Assembly: GCA_002937495.1 (NCBI GenBank)
Contig: PTJW01000009.1
Span: 1-16,139 of the forward strand
From: Pseudomonadota bacterium
GTDB lineage: Bacteria > Pseudomonadota > Alphaproteobacteria > UBA1280 > UBA12223
DNA length: 16,139 bases
Reading direction: 5' to 3'
Of this stretch, positions 6,957 through 13,015 are shown in pieces (the stretch's first letter is position 1; each line of letters begins with the position of its first letter). A program made the position numbers and the translations under genes. The notes under the pieces were generated by a model. It did no database searches and was not told the origin of the DNA. It was given only the letters and a program-made list of their open reading frames with translations.

Positions 6957-7922
6957 ATGAAAAAAGCCTTAGTATTAGTTAACTTAGGTACTCCAATTGC
7001 ACCTAATTATAAAAACTTAAGACTATATTTAAAGCAATTTTTATCAGATAAAAGAGTGGTAAATAAGTGTCCATATTATTGGTTACCATTATTAAACCTA
7101 GTATTATTACAGGTTATTCCACAAAAAAGTGCTAAAAACTATGCAAAAATTTGGAATAAACAGCAAAATGAAAGTCCATTATTAACATTTACTAAATCTC
7201 AAGTAGAAAAGCTGCAAAAAGAATTAGCTGAGGAGTTTTTTGTAGACTATGCTTTTACTTATGATGCTGGCCGAGCAGATAGAAGCATTGAGTATAAAAT
7301 TAAAGAACTTACAAATGAAGGTTATAGCAGTATAACTATATTACCTTTATATCCACAATATTCAGTTTCAACAACTGCAAGTATATTTGAGCAGGTTTCA
7401 GACTGTTTTAAAAAGTTAGAATATATTCCAAGCATTAAAATTGTAGACTCATATTATCAAAATGATCTTTATACAAAAGCATTAGCAAACAGTGTAGAAA
7501 AATCTATTACAGATAAAACAACTGAGCTTGTGTGTTCATTCCATGGTGTACCAGTAAAGTATATTGAAAAAGGTGATGTGTACCAATCACACTGTGAGCA
7601 AACTTTTGAAAACTTAAAAAATGAATTAGCTGATAGAGGTTTTAAATTAAACCTTCATTTAGCTTATCAATCTCAATTTGGTAGAGATGAGTGGCTAGGA
7701 CCTAAAACAGATTTTACAATTGAAAAACTAGCAGAAGAAGGTAAAGAAAATATTGCAGTTATTACTCCAGGTTTTGCTGTTGATTGTATTGAGACATTAG
7801 AAGAAATTGCAATGGAAGCAAAAGAAGAATTTATACAAGCTGGCGGTAAAGAGTTTATTTTTATTGATTGTTTAAACGACAGTGAAGATGCAATTAATTT
7901 ATTTAAAGATATTGTTAAATAG
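6957..7922 (+). CDS. hemH: Ferrochelatase (protoporphyrin/coproporphyrin ferrochelatase)
   Basis: It inserts Fe2+ into the porphyrin at the end of haem synthesis, at the inner face of the membrane. At 321 aa it is a normal length for the bacterial enzyme. Motifs in order: KALVLVNLGTP at the N-terminus, the ITILPLYPQYSVSTTAS strand-loop, SFHGVP with the metal-site His196, YQSQFGRDEWLGP (about 238-249), and PGFAVDCIETLEEI with the conserved acidic residues near 279-283. The Shine-Dalgarno is weak (GGAA about eight bases before the ATG). The segment FTYDAGRADRSI departs from the common MRYGNPSI motif, which is a divergence rather than damage. The stop at 7920-7922 overlaps the GAGGG that would serve the pilin-like gene 12 bases downstream, so the two are probably co-transcribed. 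Confidence 0.97.
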   Translation: MKKALVLVNLGTPIAPNYKNLRLYLKQFLSDKRVVNKCPYYWLPLLNLVLLQVIPQKSAKNYAKIWNKQQNESPLLTFTKSQVEKLQKELAEEFFVDYAFTYDAGRADRSIEYKIKELTNEGYSSITILPLYPQYSVSTTASIFEQVSDCFKKLEYIPSIKIVDSYYQNDLYTKALANSVEKSITDKTTELVCSFHGVPVKYIEKGDVYQSHCEQTFENLKNELADRGFKLNLHLAYQSQFGRDEWLGPKTDFTIEKLAEEGKENIAVITPGFAVDCIETLEEIAMEAKEEFIQAGGKEFIFIDCLNDSEDAINLFKDIVK

Positions 7923-7934
7923 AGGGTAGATAAT

Positions 7935-7982
7935 ATGTTTATGTTAAAAAAAGGAGCTATGTTTATGTTAAAAAAAGGAGCT
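7935..7982 (+). repeat. Perfect 24-bp tandem duplication at a gene start
   Basis: Unit 1 is 7935-7958 and unit 2 is 7959-7982, identical over all 24 bases and in frame, so the leader MFMLKKGA is encoded twice. Each unit contains A7GGAG. The copy at 7951-7956 lies eight bases before the ATG at 7965 and creates a second strong translation start. Confidence 0.97.
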
Positions 7983-8561
7983 ATGTTTGGTCTTGATGCA
8001 AGAATAGCATTAGCCATTTTTGGCGCATTGTCGGTAATATCAGGTGCTGCATTATATAGTGCAATTGAAGAAAGTAAAGTTGTTGCAAGAGCATCTGAAA
8101 TTAAAGAGTTTGCAAAAGCTATTGAACAATATTTATTAGATCATGGTTCTGATATTAAAAAAACAGGAACATCTTCATACTTTAAATTAGAGCACTTGCT
8201 TACTACAAATGGTAAATCAGAGTGGAACGGCCCTTATATGCCATGGAATAGCTCATCTATGTATTCAGGAACAAAAAGTATTTATTTTTATAATGGTGGT
8301 TCAAGTTCTGCAGATGATGAATATTACTCATTAAACTTTTTAACTGGTGGTACTTGGGCTACTAGTGCATCATGCTCATCAGGTCTACCTTGCTATTATT
8401 ATATTAGATTGGGTAGAATACCAGATGCTTTTGCTGATAAATTAGATGCATATTTTGATGGTTCAGTATCTGAAGATACAGGGGTAGTTAAAACAACATT
8501 ACATTCAGCTGGACATAAAAATGTTTATATTAAGGGACCATTAATGTTTACTCAGCCTTAG
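7935..8561 (+). CDS. Pilin-like protein 1 with duplicated leader
   Basis: The mature N-terminus MFGLDARIALAIFGALSV is a pilin-like alpha-1 helix. Aligned with FTLIELMVVIAIIGIL it gives Asp at +5 and Gly at +14, with KKGA as the leader end (Ala at -1). The rest is a soluble, probably extracytoplasmic domain: an amphipathic helix (VVARASEIKEFAKAIEQYLLDHG), SEWNGPYMPW resembling the W-x-NPY region of GspG-type major pseudopilins, a Gly/Ser/Tyr-rich stretch, and CSSGLPCYYYIRL with a likely disulfide, then DAFADKLDAYFDG. Starts are possible at 7935 (GAGGG at 7922-7926) and 7965 (AAGGAG inside the first repeat copy); paralogues suggest the 7965 form carries the normal-length leader. It follows hemH by 12 bases and is ended by a terminator. 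Its assignment to the pilin superfamily is inference from the N-terminal pattern. Confidence 0.8.
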   Translation: MFMLKKGAMFMLKKGAMFGLDARIALAIFGALSVISGAALYSAIEESKVVARASEIKEFAKAIEQYLLDHGSDIKKTGTSSYFKLEHLLTTNGKSEWNGPYMPWNSSSMYSGTKSIYFYNGGSSSADDEYYSLNFLTGGTWATSASCSSGLPCYYYIRLGRIPDAFADKLDAYFDGSVSEDTGVVKTTLHSAGHKNVYIKGPLMFTQP

Positions 8562-8581
8562 TAAAAAATAATTAAAAGTTT

Positions 8582-8608
8582 AAAAGTCTGCAAATGCAGG
8601 CTTTTTTT
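8582..8608 (+). terminator. Rho-independent terminator after pilin-like gene 1
   Basis: AGTCTGC (8585-8591) pairs with GCAGGCT (8596-8602), including one G:T pair, around loop AAAT. T8602-8608 forms the T-run. It closes the hemH-pilin unit. Confidence 0.85.
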
Positions 8609-8746
8609 ATTAAATTACTTGAATAAATAATTCTAAAGTAGTATTATGAGCACCCAAATATTTCTTTTTACCCTTTATGAGCAACATTATGCTTTATTTT
8701 TTCTACATATTATTTAAGCCATAAAATCTATAAATGGAGAGTGCTT

Positions 8747-9097
8747 ATGACCAAAAATCGAAATGTCTTAATACCGGTAATTTCATTACTAATCTTAAAA
8801 GCAGTAATTGATATAATTTTTGCTAAGCAATACATCAACTACAGTTCTTTCAATGAACTGCTAATAGGTATATCATTAGCAGTGGGAGGCTTTTTATTTT
8901 TTATAATAAAAAAACACAATCCTGCACAGTCAACAATTTTTATTATTGGGTCAGTTTATTTAACATCTATATATTTTTTTAGCCCATTACCAAATGAAAG
9001 CTTTTTAGCATCTATTATTTTAATGATGTTTTCAATTATAATAGCTGATCGTTTAGATTATTTTATCAATCGTATTATTCGTCCTTTAAAGTACTAA
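8747..9097 (+). CDS. Hypothetical four-helix membrane protein, 116 aa
   Basis: I do not recognise the family. The ATG at 8747 lies seven bases after GGAG (8736-8739); a GTG at 8741 is in frame but too close to that site. Hydrophobic segments at about residues 7-26, 35-54, 62-81 and 86-105 predict four membrane helices. Short loops and a basic C-terminal end (NRIIRPLKY) suggest a cytoplasmic C-terminus. The protein has no obvious catalytic or ligand motif. Two TTATGAGCA direct repeats lie 31 bp apart upstream (8644-8652 and 8675-8683). It is followed directly by a terminator, and the next gene has its own promoter, so it is probably monocistronic. Confidence 0.65.
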   Translation: MTKNRNVLIPVISLLILKAVIDIIFAKQYINYSSFNELLIGISLAVGGFLFFIIKKHNPAQSTIFIIGSVYLTSIYFFSPLPNESFLASIILMMFSIIIADRLDYFINRIIRPLKY

Positions 9098-9110
9098 TAT
9101 CTTAAAAAAT

Positions 9111-9130
9111 AGCCCCTTTTTGGGGCTTTT
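9111..9130 (+). terminator. Rho-independent terminator after the 116-aa membrane protein
   Basis: AGCCCC (9111-9116) and GGGGCT (9122-9127) pair around a five-T loop and are followed by TTTTGTTTT. Confidence 0.8.
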
Positions 9131-9144
9131 GTTTTAATGCTATA

Positions 9145-9173
9145 TTGAAATAATGAAGTTTAATTATTATATT
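9145..9173 (+). promoter_or_regulatory. Sigma-70 promoter for the 197-aa membrane protein
   Basis: TTGAAA (9145-9150), a 17-bp spacer and TATATT (9168-9173) predict a transcription start near 9180 and a leader of about 48 bases. Confidence 0.65.
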
Positions 9174-9227
9174 TGTAGCAATTCTTAATACATTAGCTTT
9201 TTAGCTATTACTTTTATAGGTGGAATT

Positions 9228-9821
9228 ATGAAATTAAATCCCAATTCAATTCAAAACTATGCTTTTGTTGCTTACTTTTGTTTAACAGGGGTAGCATACC
9301 TATTAGCATTATCTGCTACTTCAGTACGAGTTGTTGAATATGATGCAAGCTTTAGCCAGTTGATTAATCTTGTCCATACAATGCTGTATGCAGGCTATGG
9401 TGCGATGATGCTTGCATTGTTTGTACGCTCAAAGTATACGCACATGTTAGCTATTACTGCTATTATGCTTTGTATCTGGTATTTTATTGATTATGGTTTA
9501 ACAATGCAGTTAAAACCATTTGAAAGTTATGTTATCGGATGCTTAAAGCATTCTTTCATGTTTGTGCTAATGGCATGCGGGTTAGCATTTTTTATGCAAG
9601 TTAGTAAAATTAATCAGTCGCTTGCTATTAAGCTAACAACTTCGTTTTATGCATGCCTATGCTTTTTTAACTGGCTTGCATTCTCGTTTGATGATTTAAA
9701 TAGTTTTTATTTCTTCATAGAATTAATGTTTGGTTTGACTGTTATTTTTTACAGTATTCCAAATGGTCAGTTAATGAATACATGGCTATCTAATTGTTTC
9801 GGTAAATATGTAGAAGCGTAA
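9228..9821 (+). CDS. Hypothetical six-helix inner-membrane protein, 197 aa
   Basis: I do not recognise the family. AGGTGG (9218-9223) lies four bases before the ATG, and a near-consensus promoter lies at 9145-9173. Hydrophobic stretches at about residues 11-30, 46-66, 72-91, 100-123, 130-150 and 158-179 predict six membrane helices with short connecting loops and little soluble mass. Several Cys and His residues sit in or beside helices (CLKHSFMFVLMACG; YACLCFFNW), but no quinone, haem or transport signature is evident. The gene is monocistronic, bounded by its own promoter and by a bidirectional terminator shared with the convergent DUF2155 gene. Confidence 0.7.
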   Translation: MKLNPNSIQNYAFVAYFCLTGVAYLLALSATSVRVVEYDASFSQLINLVHTMLYAGYGAMMLALFVRSKYTHMLAITAIMLCIWYFIDYGLTMQLKPFESYVIGCLKHSFMFVLMACGLAFFMQVSKINQSLAIKLTTSFYACLCFFNWLAFSFDDLNSFYFFIELMFGLTVIFYSIPNGQLMNTWLSNCFGKYVEA

Positions 9822-9834
9822 TTTCTGCAAAAAT

Positions 9835-9859
9835 AAAGGCCCCTTTAATAGGGGCTTTT
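9835..9859. terminator. Bidirectional terminator between convergent genes
   Basis: GCCCC (9839-9843) pairs with GGGGC (9851-9855) around TTTAATA, with flanking A:T pairs on both sides. It ends the 197-aa gene on plus and the ihfA-MerR-DUF2155 operon on minus. Confidence 0.8.
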
Positions 9860-9860
9860 A

Positions 9861-10442
9861 TTATTTTTTAGAATCTTCTATTTCAGACTTATCTGTTTTT
9901 TCTTTATTAGCTTCTGCTTTTGTTATTTCAACTTTTTCGCAGTCTACTAAGTTTACATAAATTTCTTTTAATTCTGGGAATGCTAAGTTTTTATTAACAT
10001 TACTCATCCAGCCATTAAATACAAGTTTGTCTTTTCGTGTAACTTCAACATATGCAAGCTTATTATCTATATTATAAATAGGAGCAATTGCACATGACTT
10101 TACAGTAATTTTAGTTTTGCCTAAATCAAGCTGTTGGTTACCTTTTAAAGTATAATCAGTTACAGCATCTGTATATTTGTTTAATACTTTAATTTTTGCA
10201 TTTAAGTTATAAAAAACTCTTTCATCAATGCTTTGGTTTAAAAACTCAAAGTTAACAAGCTCATCTTGAATTAAAGACTTTTCTTTATCTTCATCAAATG
10301 GAACAAAGTCTTGTTCAATAACTTGTTGGTTAACTTGTGGAGTTGTAGATATGCTTTGCCAATTAACATTTGAATTAATGTTATCAGTTTGAGCATAAGC
10401 CGATAGGCTTAAAAAAATTGGTGCAAAGTATAGAAATTTCAT
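9861..10442 (-). CDS. DUF2155 domain-containing secreted protein
   Basis: This is a member of an alphaproteobacterial conserved family of unknown function. Residues 1-17 (MKFLYFAPIFLSLSAYA) are a signal peptide with cleavage likely after AYA, so the protein is probably periplasmic. Residues about 80-172 form the DUF2155 domain: NLNAKIKVLNKYTDAVTDY, then KTKITVKSCAIAP, then LVFNGWMSNVNKNLAF, ending YVNLVDCEK. Cys residues in SCAIAP and VDCEK are the conserved pair of the family. A low-complexity Lys/Glu tail follows. Its ATG overlaps the MerR-like gene's stop by one base (TAATG), which indicates translational coupling and that it is the last gene of the ihfA operon. The family call is confident; function is unknown. 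Confidence 0.87.
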   Translation of the reverse strand: MKFLYFAPIFLSLSAYAQTDNINSNVNWQSISTTPQVNQQVIEQDFVPFDEDKEKSLIQDELVNFEFLNQSIDERVFYNLNAKIKVLNKYTDAVTDYTLKGNQQLDLGKTKITVKSCAIAPIYNIDNKLAYVEVTRKDKLVFNGWMSNVNKNLAFPELKEIYVNLVDCEKVEITKAEANKEKTDKSEIEDSKK

Positions 10443-10852
10443 TATAAAGACTCTCTTATTTTTTCTAATTTATCAATAGTAGATTTAATAAGCAGTTTGT
10501 TTGTATCAGGCTTATTAATTTTACCTAAATCATCAACAGAGCCATTAGCTAAAATATCTTGCACTGCTTTAATTGTATAGCCTTGGATATACAGCAGGTT
10601 TTTAATGTTAGCAATAGTTTTTTGATCTTTAGACGAGTAGTATCTTCTGTTGTTTCTTTTAACAGGATCCATAATTGGGAACTTAGTTTCCCAATAACGA
10701 ATAACAGAAGTAGCAAGCTCTAAGTCTTTAGCTACTTCTGAAATTGTTTTAAAGTTTTCTTCAAGCACCACTTGCTCTTCCTCCATTATAGATTTTTCTA
10801 ATTCAGGGAAAAGCATTGGTTCTTTGTTATAATCGATAAACTTATTACTCAT
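10442..10852 (-). CDS. MerR-family transcriptional regulator
   Basis: Residues about 36-104 are a MerR-type winged helix-turn-helix: FKTISEVAKDLELATSVIRYWETKFP, followed by the wing with NRRYYSSKDQKTIANIKNLLYIQGYTIKAVQDIL. The protein is only 136 aa and lacks the long coiled coil and metal-binding Cys of classic MerR proteins. This matches the short MerR-like protein found downstream of ihfA in many Alphaproteobacteria. It lies 19 bases after ihfA, with an AAGG site before its ATG, and its stop overlaps the start of the DUF2155 gene. Target and effector are unknown. An acidic 30-residue N-terminal extension precedes the DNA-binding domain. Confidence 0.9.
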   Translation of the reverse strand: MSNKFIDYNKEPMLFPELEKSIMEEEQVVLEENFKTISEVAKDLELATSVIRYWETKFPIMDPVKRNNRRYYSSKDQKTIANIKNLLYIQGYTIKAVQDILANGSVDDLGKINKPDTNKLLIKSTIDKLEKIRESL

Positions 10853-10871
10853 TTAAAAGATCAACCTTCAA

Positions 10872-11165
10872 TTAGTTTTCGTATAAGTACTTTTTAATTG
10901 TTGGTGATGGTTTAAATAGAACCACTTTTCTTGCTGAAATTGTAAACTCTTCTTTAGTTTTAGGGTTACGGCCAACTCTTGCTTCTTTTTGTCTTAGTGA
11001 GAAAGTACCAAATTTTGCAATTTTAACTTCTTTTTCTTTCTCTAAAGATGTAATTACTTCGTTGATGATGTCATCAATAATTTTATTAGATAGCTTTCTT
11101 GGGATACCTGTTTTTCTAAAAATTACTTCTGTTAAGTCTTGTCTTGTAATAGTTTGTTGAACCAT
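10872..11165 (-). CDS. ihfA: Integration host factor alpha-type DNA-bending protein
   Basis: A 97-aa member of the HU/IHF family that binds and sharply bends DNA. It contains the helical dimerisation part (TRQDLTEVIFRKTGIPRKLS), the VKIAKFGTFSLRQKEARVGRNPKT beta-arm signature and ARKVVLFKPSPTIKKYL at the end. The alpha-subunit call rests on gene order (downstream of fabH and upstream of the MerR-like gene, as in Alphaproteobacteria) together with the arm sequence; HU is the alternative. AAGGAT lies about 11 bases upstream of the ATG. A strong promoter is at 11247-11275, so it heads the operon, and the mRNA leader carries three copies of an 8-bp repeat. Confidence 0.92.
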   Translation of the reverse strand: MVQQTITRQDLTEVIFRKTGIPRKLSNKIIDDIINEVITSLEKEKEVKIAKFGTFSLRQKEARVGRNPKTKEEFTISARKVVLFKPSPTIKKYLYEN

Positions 11166-11210
11166 AGTTGTTTTAAATCCTTCAATTTAAATATTTTATA
11201 TGTTAATTAA

Positions 11211-11234
11211 ATGTTTGTATGTTTGTATGTTTGT
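11211..11234. repeat. Three tandem copies of ATGTTTGT in the ihfA leader
   Basis: Exact octamers occupy 11211-11218, 11219-11226 and 11227-11234, followed by a degenerate TTGTGTAT. They lie 46-69 bases before the ihfA ATG, inside the predicted untranslated leader (ACAAACAT in the mRNA sense). Confidence 0.9.
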
Positions 11235-11246
11235 TTGTGTATCTTA

Positions 11247-11275
11247 AATATATTAATAATATATAAGAAAATCAA
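11247..11275 (-). promoter_or_regulatory. Sigma-70 promoter of the ihfA operon
   Basis: On the minus strand TTGATT (11275-11270), a 17-bp spacer and TATATT (11252-11247) predict a transcription start near 11240. The leader would be about 75 bases and would include the octamer repeats. Confidence 0.65.
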
Positions 11276-11297
11276 GTTATAATCAAGCAAATTCAAT

Positions 11298-11314
11298 AAA
11301 AAGTGTTACCACTT
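11298..11314 (-). terminator. Weak terminator-like hairpin at the fabH stop codon
   Basis: On the minus strand AAGTG-GTAA-CACTT forms a 5-bp stem with a GTAA loop that contains the fabH stop codon, followed by TTTATT. The stem is short, so termination here is uncertain. Confidence 0.4.
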
Positions 11315-12256
11315 AATTAAAGCTCCGCCAAAGGTAAAACCAGCACCAAATGCTTCAAGTAATAGGGTATCACCTTTTTTGATTTTTCCTTGTTTATTTG
11401 CCCAGTCTAATGCTAATGGAATTGACGCTGCAGATGTGTTTGCATGTTGATCTACAGTTACAACTACTTGCTCAGGCTTTAGGCTTAAAGACTTGGCAGT
11501 AGAATCGATAATTCTCTTGTTAGCTTGGTGTGGAATTAACAGGTCAATATCTGACTTTTCAAGGTTATTTTCAGCAAGCATATCTAGGCATACCTTTTTA
11601 AGGTTGCTTACAGCGTGTCTAAAAACTTCTTGTCCTTGCATTGTAATAAAGCCAGCAGATTGTGTTAAGCCTGGGCCACCAGTAGTTTTTAATAAGTCAA
11701 CAAATTGACCCATTGATGAGATTTTTGTGCTAATTAAGCCAGATGTTTCATCGTCTTTTTCAGATAAAACAACAGCACCAGCTCCATCGCCAAATAATAC
11801 ACATGTAGTTCTGTCTTCAAAATCTAAAAGTTTAGATAATGACTCTGCGCCAATTACTAAAGCATGCTTTGCCTTTTTAGTAGCAAAGTAGCCTTCAGCT
11901 ACAGATAGTCCATAAACAAAACCACTGCATACTGCTTGTACATCAAAGCTAGCTGCATTAACTGCACCTAATTTATCTTGCACTATTACTGCAGTAGAAG
12001 GAAAAGTATAATCTGGTGTTGTTGTAGCAACAATAATTAGGTCTAACTGTTCAGCAGTAATGCCAGCATCTTTTAAAGCGTTTTCAGCTGCTTTACATGC
12101 TAAGTCAGATGTAAGTTCATTTTCTACAAAGTGTCTTTGCTTGATGCCAGTTCTTTCTTGAATCCACGAATCAGAAGTTTCAACAAATTTACTTAGGTCA
12201 TCATTAGTAAGAGTTTTGCTTGGTAAGTATGAACCAGTTCCTGCAATTTTATACAC
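11306..12256 (-). CDS. fabH: Beta-ketoacyl-ACP synthase III
   Basis: It condenses acetyl-CoA with malonyl-ACP to start type II fatty acid synthesis in the cytoplasm. At 316 aa it matches the family. The catalytic triad is visible and correctly placed: Cys110 in DVQAVCSGFVYGL, His243 in LIPHQANKRI and Asn273 in QHANTSAASIPLAL. The N-terminus MYKIAGTGSYLPSKTLTNDD and the GDGAGAVVL and LEAFGAGFTFGGALIKW segments are typical. Translation starts with GTG (12254-12256), ten bases after AAGG. In most Alphaproteobacteria plsX lies directly upstream; here the upstream gap holds terminators, so fabH needs its own promoter. Confidence 0.98.
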   Translation of the reverse strand: MYKIAGTGSYLPSKTLTNDDLSKFVETSDSWIQERTGIKQRHFVENELTSDLACKAAENALKDAGITAEQLDLIIVATTTPDYTFPSTAVIVQDKLGAVNAASFDVQAVCSGFVYGLSVAEGYFATKKAKHALVIGAESLSKLLDFEDRTTCVLFGDGAGAVVLSEKDDETSGLISTKISSMGQFVDLLKTTGGPGLTQSAGFITMQGQEVFRHAVSNLKKVCLDMLAENNLEKSDIDLLIPHQANKRIIDSTAKSLSLKPEQVVVTVDQHANTSAASIPLALDWANKQGKIKKGDTLLLEAFGAGFTFGGALIKW

Positions 12257-12286
12257 TAGATTAATTCCTTAATTTATTAGTTTAGT

Positions 12287-12326
12287 TTTACATCTATTTT
12301 ATGTTTGGTTATAAAAAAGATGTAAA
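12287..12326. promoter_or_regulatory. 9-bp inverted repeat upstream of fabH
   Basis: TTTACATCT (12287-12295) and AGATGTAAA (12318-12326) are perfect inverted copies with a 22-base centre, about three helical turns between arm centres. They lie 31-70 bases before the fabH GTG. A TTGAAA on the minus strand (12348-12343) is 17 bp from TTACAT in the distal arm, so the arm could overlap a weak -10. It is either an operator or a leader hairpin; the sequence alone does not decide. Confidence 0.4.
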
Positions 12327-12365
12327 GTAAATATACTATATTTTTCAAAATAAAAAAAGGATAAA

Positions 12366-12518
12366 ATGCAAAAAAATATTAAAAAAATTGGCAGAAGCAA
12401 GGGAACTCTAGCTTTTTTGAATGAAAAAAAATATCACCTTAAAACTATAATTAAATTTGGTGATATTTTGCATAAAAAAAGAGAGGTTGATCAAACCTCT
12501 CATAAAATAATTTTTTAA
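12366..12518 (+). CDS. Possible 50-codon ORF in the missing-plsX gap
   Basis: ATG at 12366 is preceded by AAAGGAT five bases upstream and opens a 50-codon frame beginning MQKNIKKIGRSKGTLAFLNE and ending in SHKIIF. It is very basic and Lys/Ile-rich, as random AT-rich sequence also tends to be. Both minus-strand terminator hairpins lie inside it, which argues that the DNA is constrained as terminator rather than as coding sequence. No clear plus-strand promoter is seen (TATACT at 12332-12337 lacks a -35 at proper distance). Treat as a candidate only. Confidence 0.18.
   Translation: MQKNIKKIGRSKGTLAFLNEKKYHLKTIIKFGDILHKKREVDQTSHKIIF
12424..12469 (-). terminator. Second tandem terminator hairpin downstream of rpmF
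   Basis: AAAATATCACC (12428-12438) and GGTGATATTTT (12459-12469) form a perfect 11-bp stem with a 20-base loop. On the minus strand the stem runs into a T-tract (A12424-12430 on plus). It lies only five bases beyond the first terminator and looks like a back-up terminator. Confidence 0.55.
12474..12501 (-). terminator. Rho-independent terminator of rpmF
   Basis: GAGAGGTT (12481-12488) pairs with AACCTCTC (12494-12501) around a five-base loop. On the minus strand it is followed by seven T (A12474-12480 on plus). It starts 48 bases after the rpmF stop and separates rpmF from fabH. Confidence 0.85.
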
Positions 12519-12549
12519 GTACTTTTTCTGCAGAAAAGTTAAGAACTAA

Positions 12550-12732
12550 TTAAGCTTCTTTAACTTTTAAGATTTGCTTACCTCTGTACATACCTGTTTT
12601 TAGGCATACGTGGTGTGAAAGTCTTTGCTCACCAGTATCTTTACAGATAACAACATTAGCAGCTGAAATAGAATCGTGAGATCTTCTTTGACCTCTTCTA
12701 GATGCAGAAATTTTTTTCTTTGGTACAGCCAT
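12550..12732 (-). CDS. rpmF: 50S ribosomal protein L32
   Basis: A small basic protein of the large ribosomal subunit. It is 60 aa, beginning MAVPKKKISASRRGQRRSHD, the invariant L32 N-terminus. The C-terminal half (DTGEQRLSHHVCLKTGMYRGKQILKV) is the alphaproteobacterial form in which the zinc-binding CPxC pairs of other bacteria are replaced (only single Cys residues remain). AAAGGAT precedes the ATG. It has its own promoter and terminator and is thus monocistronic. plsX, normally immediately downstream, is not present. Confidence 0.97.
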   Translation of the reverse strand: MAVPKKKISASRRGQRRSHDSISAANVVICKDTGEQRLSHHVCLKTGMYRGKQILKVKEA

Positions 12733-12801
12733 TTTAATTATCCTTTGTTTAAAACAATAAATTTAAATTTATACTACTTCTAATTTTAATATTAACTCAT
12801 T

Positions 12802-12829
12802 AAAAAAACTATCAGAGCAGTTTTGATAG
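12802..12829 (-). promoter_or_regulatory. Attenuator-like hairpin in the rpmF leader
   Basis: On the minus strand CTATCA (12829-12824), a nine-base loop and TGATAG (12814-12809) form a 6-bp stem followed by seven T (12808-12802). It lies about 12 bases after the predicted rpmF transcription start and about 70 bases before the ATG. The stem is short, so premature termination is only a possibility. Confidence 0.35.
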
Positions 12830-12848
12830 ATAGCAAGCAGTAAGCATA

Positions 12849-12877
12849 TTAATATAGTATTCTTTCACAAAAATCAA
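12849..12877 (-). promoter_or_regulatory. Sigma-70 promoter of rpmF
   Basis: On the minus strand TTGATT (12877-12872), a 17-bp spacer and TATTAA (12854-12849) predict a start near 12841 and a leader of about 110 bases. Confidence 0.6.
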
Positions 12878-12945
12878 GTGTTATTTGATAAAAAAGCAAA
12901 AAAAAATGTAAAATAAGCCAAAATTTAGGTTTAAAATAGCAAATA

Positions 12946-12973
12946 TTGTGATATACTTTAGCTGTATTATATA
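12946..12973 (+). promoter_or_regulatory. Possible promoter of the bamE-pilin operon
   Basis: TTGTGA (12946-12951) with a 16-bp spacer to TATATA (12968-12973) is a plausible sigma-70 promoter in the 283-base rpmF-bamE divergent gap. The surrounding AT-rich sequence offers alternative -10 boxes, so the call is tentative. Confidence 0.4.
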
Positions 12974-13015
12974 AATATAATAAGTAACTATAAATAAATA
13001 TATAGAAGGATTTTT

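Noticed and set aside
7673..8017. Minus-strand open frame of 114 codons across the hemH end and the pilin repeat
   Set aside because: It is antisense to two well-supported genes, includes a repeated peptide produced only by the 24-bp duplication, and has no ribosome-binding site or family match.
11211..11234. Tandem octamers as a CRISPR or origin iteron array
   Set aside because: Units are only 8 bp with no spacers, and there is no adjacent cas, dnaA or rep gene. A simple sequence repeat explains them.
12521..12538. Palindrome around CTGCAG just beyond rpmF
   Set aside because: Imperfect outside the central six bases, with no T-run or loop suited to a terminator. AT-rich palindromes of this size are expected by chance.
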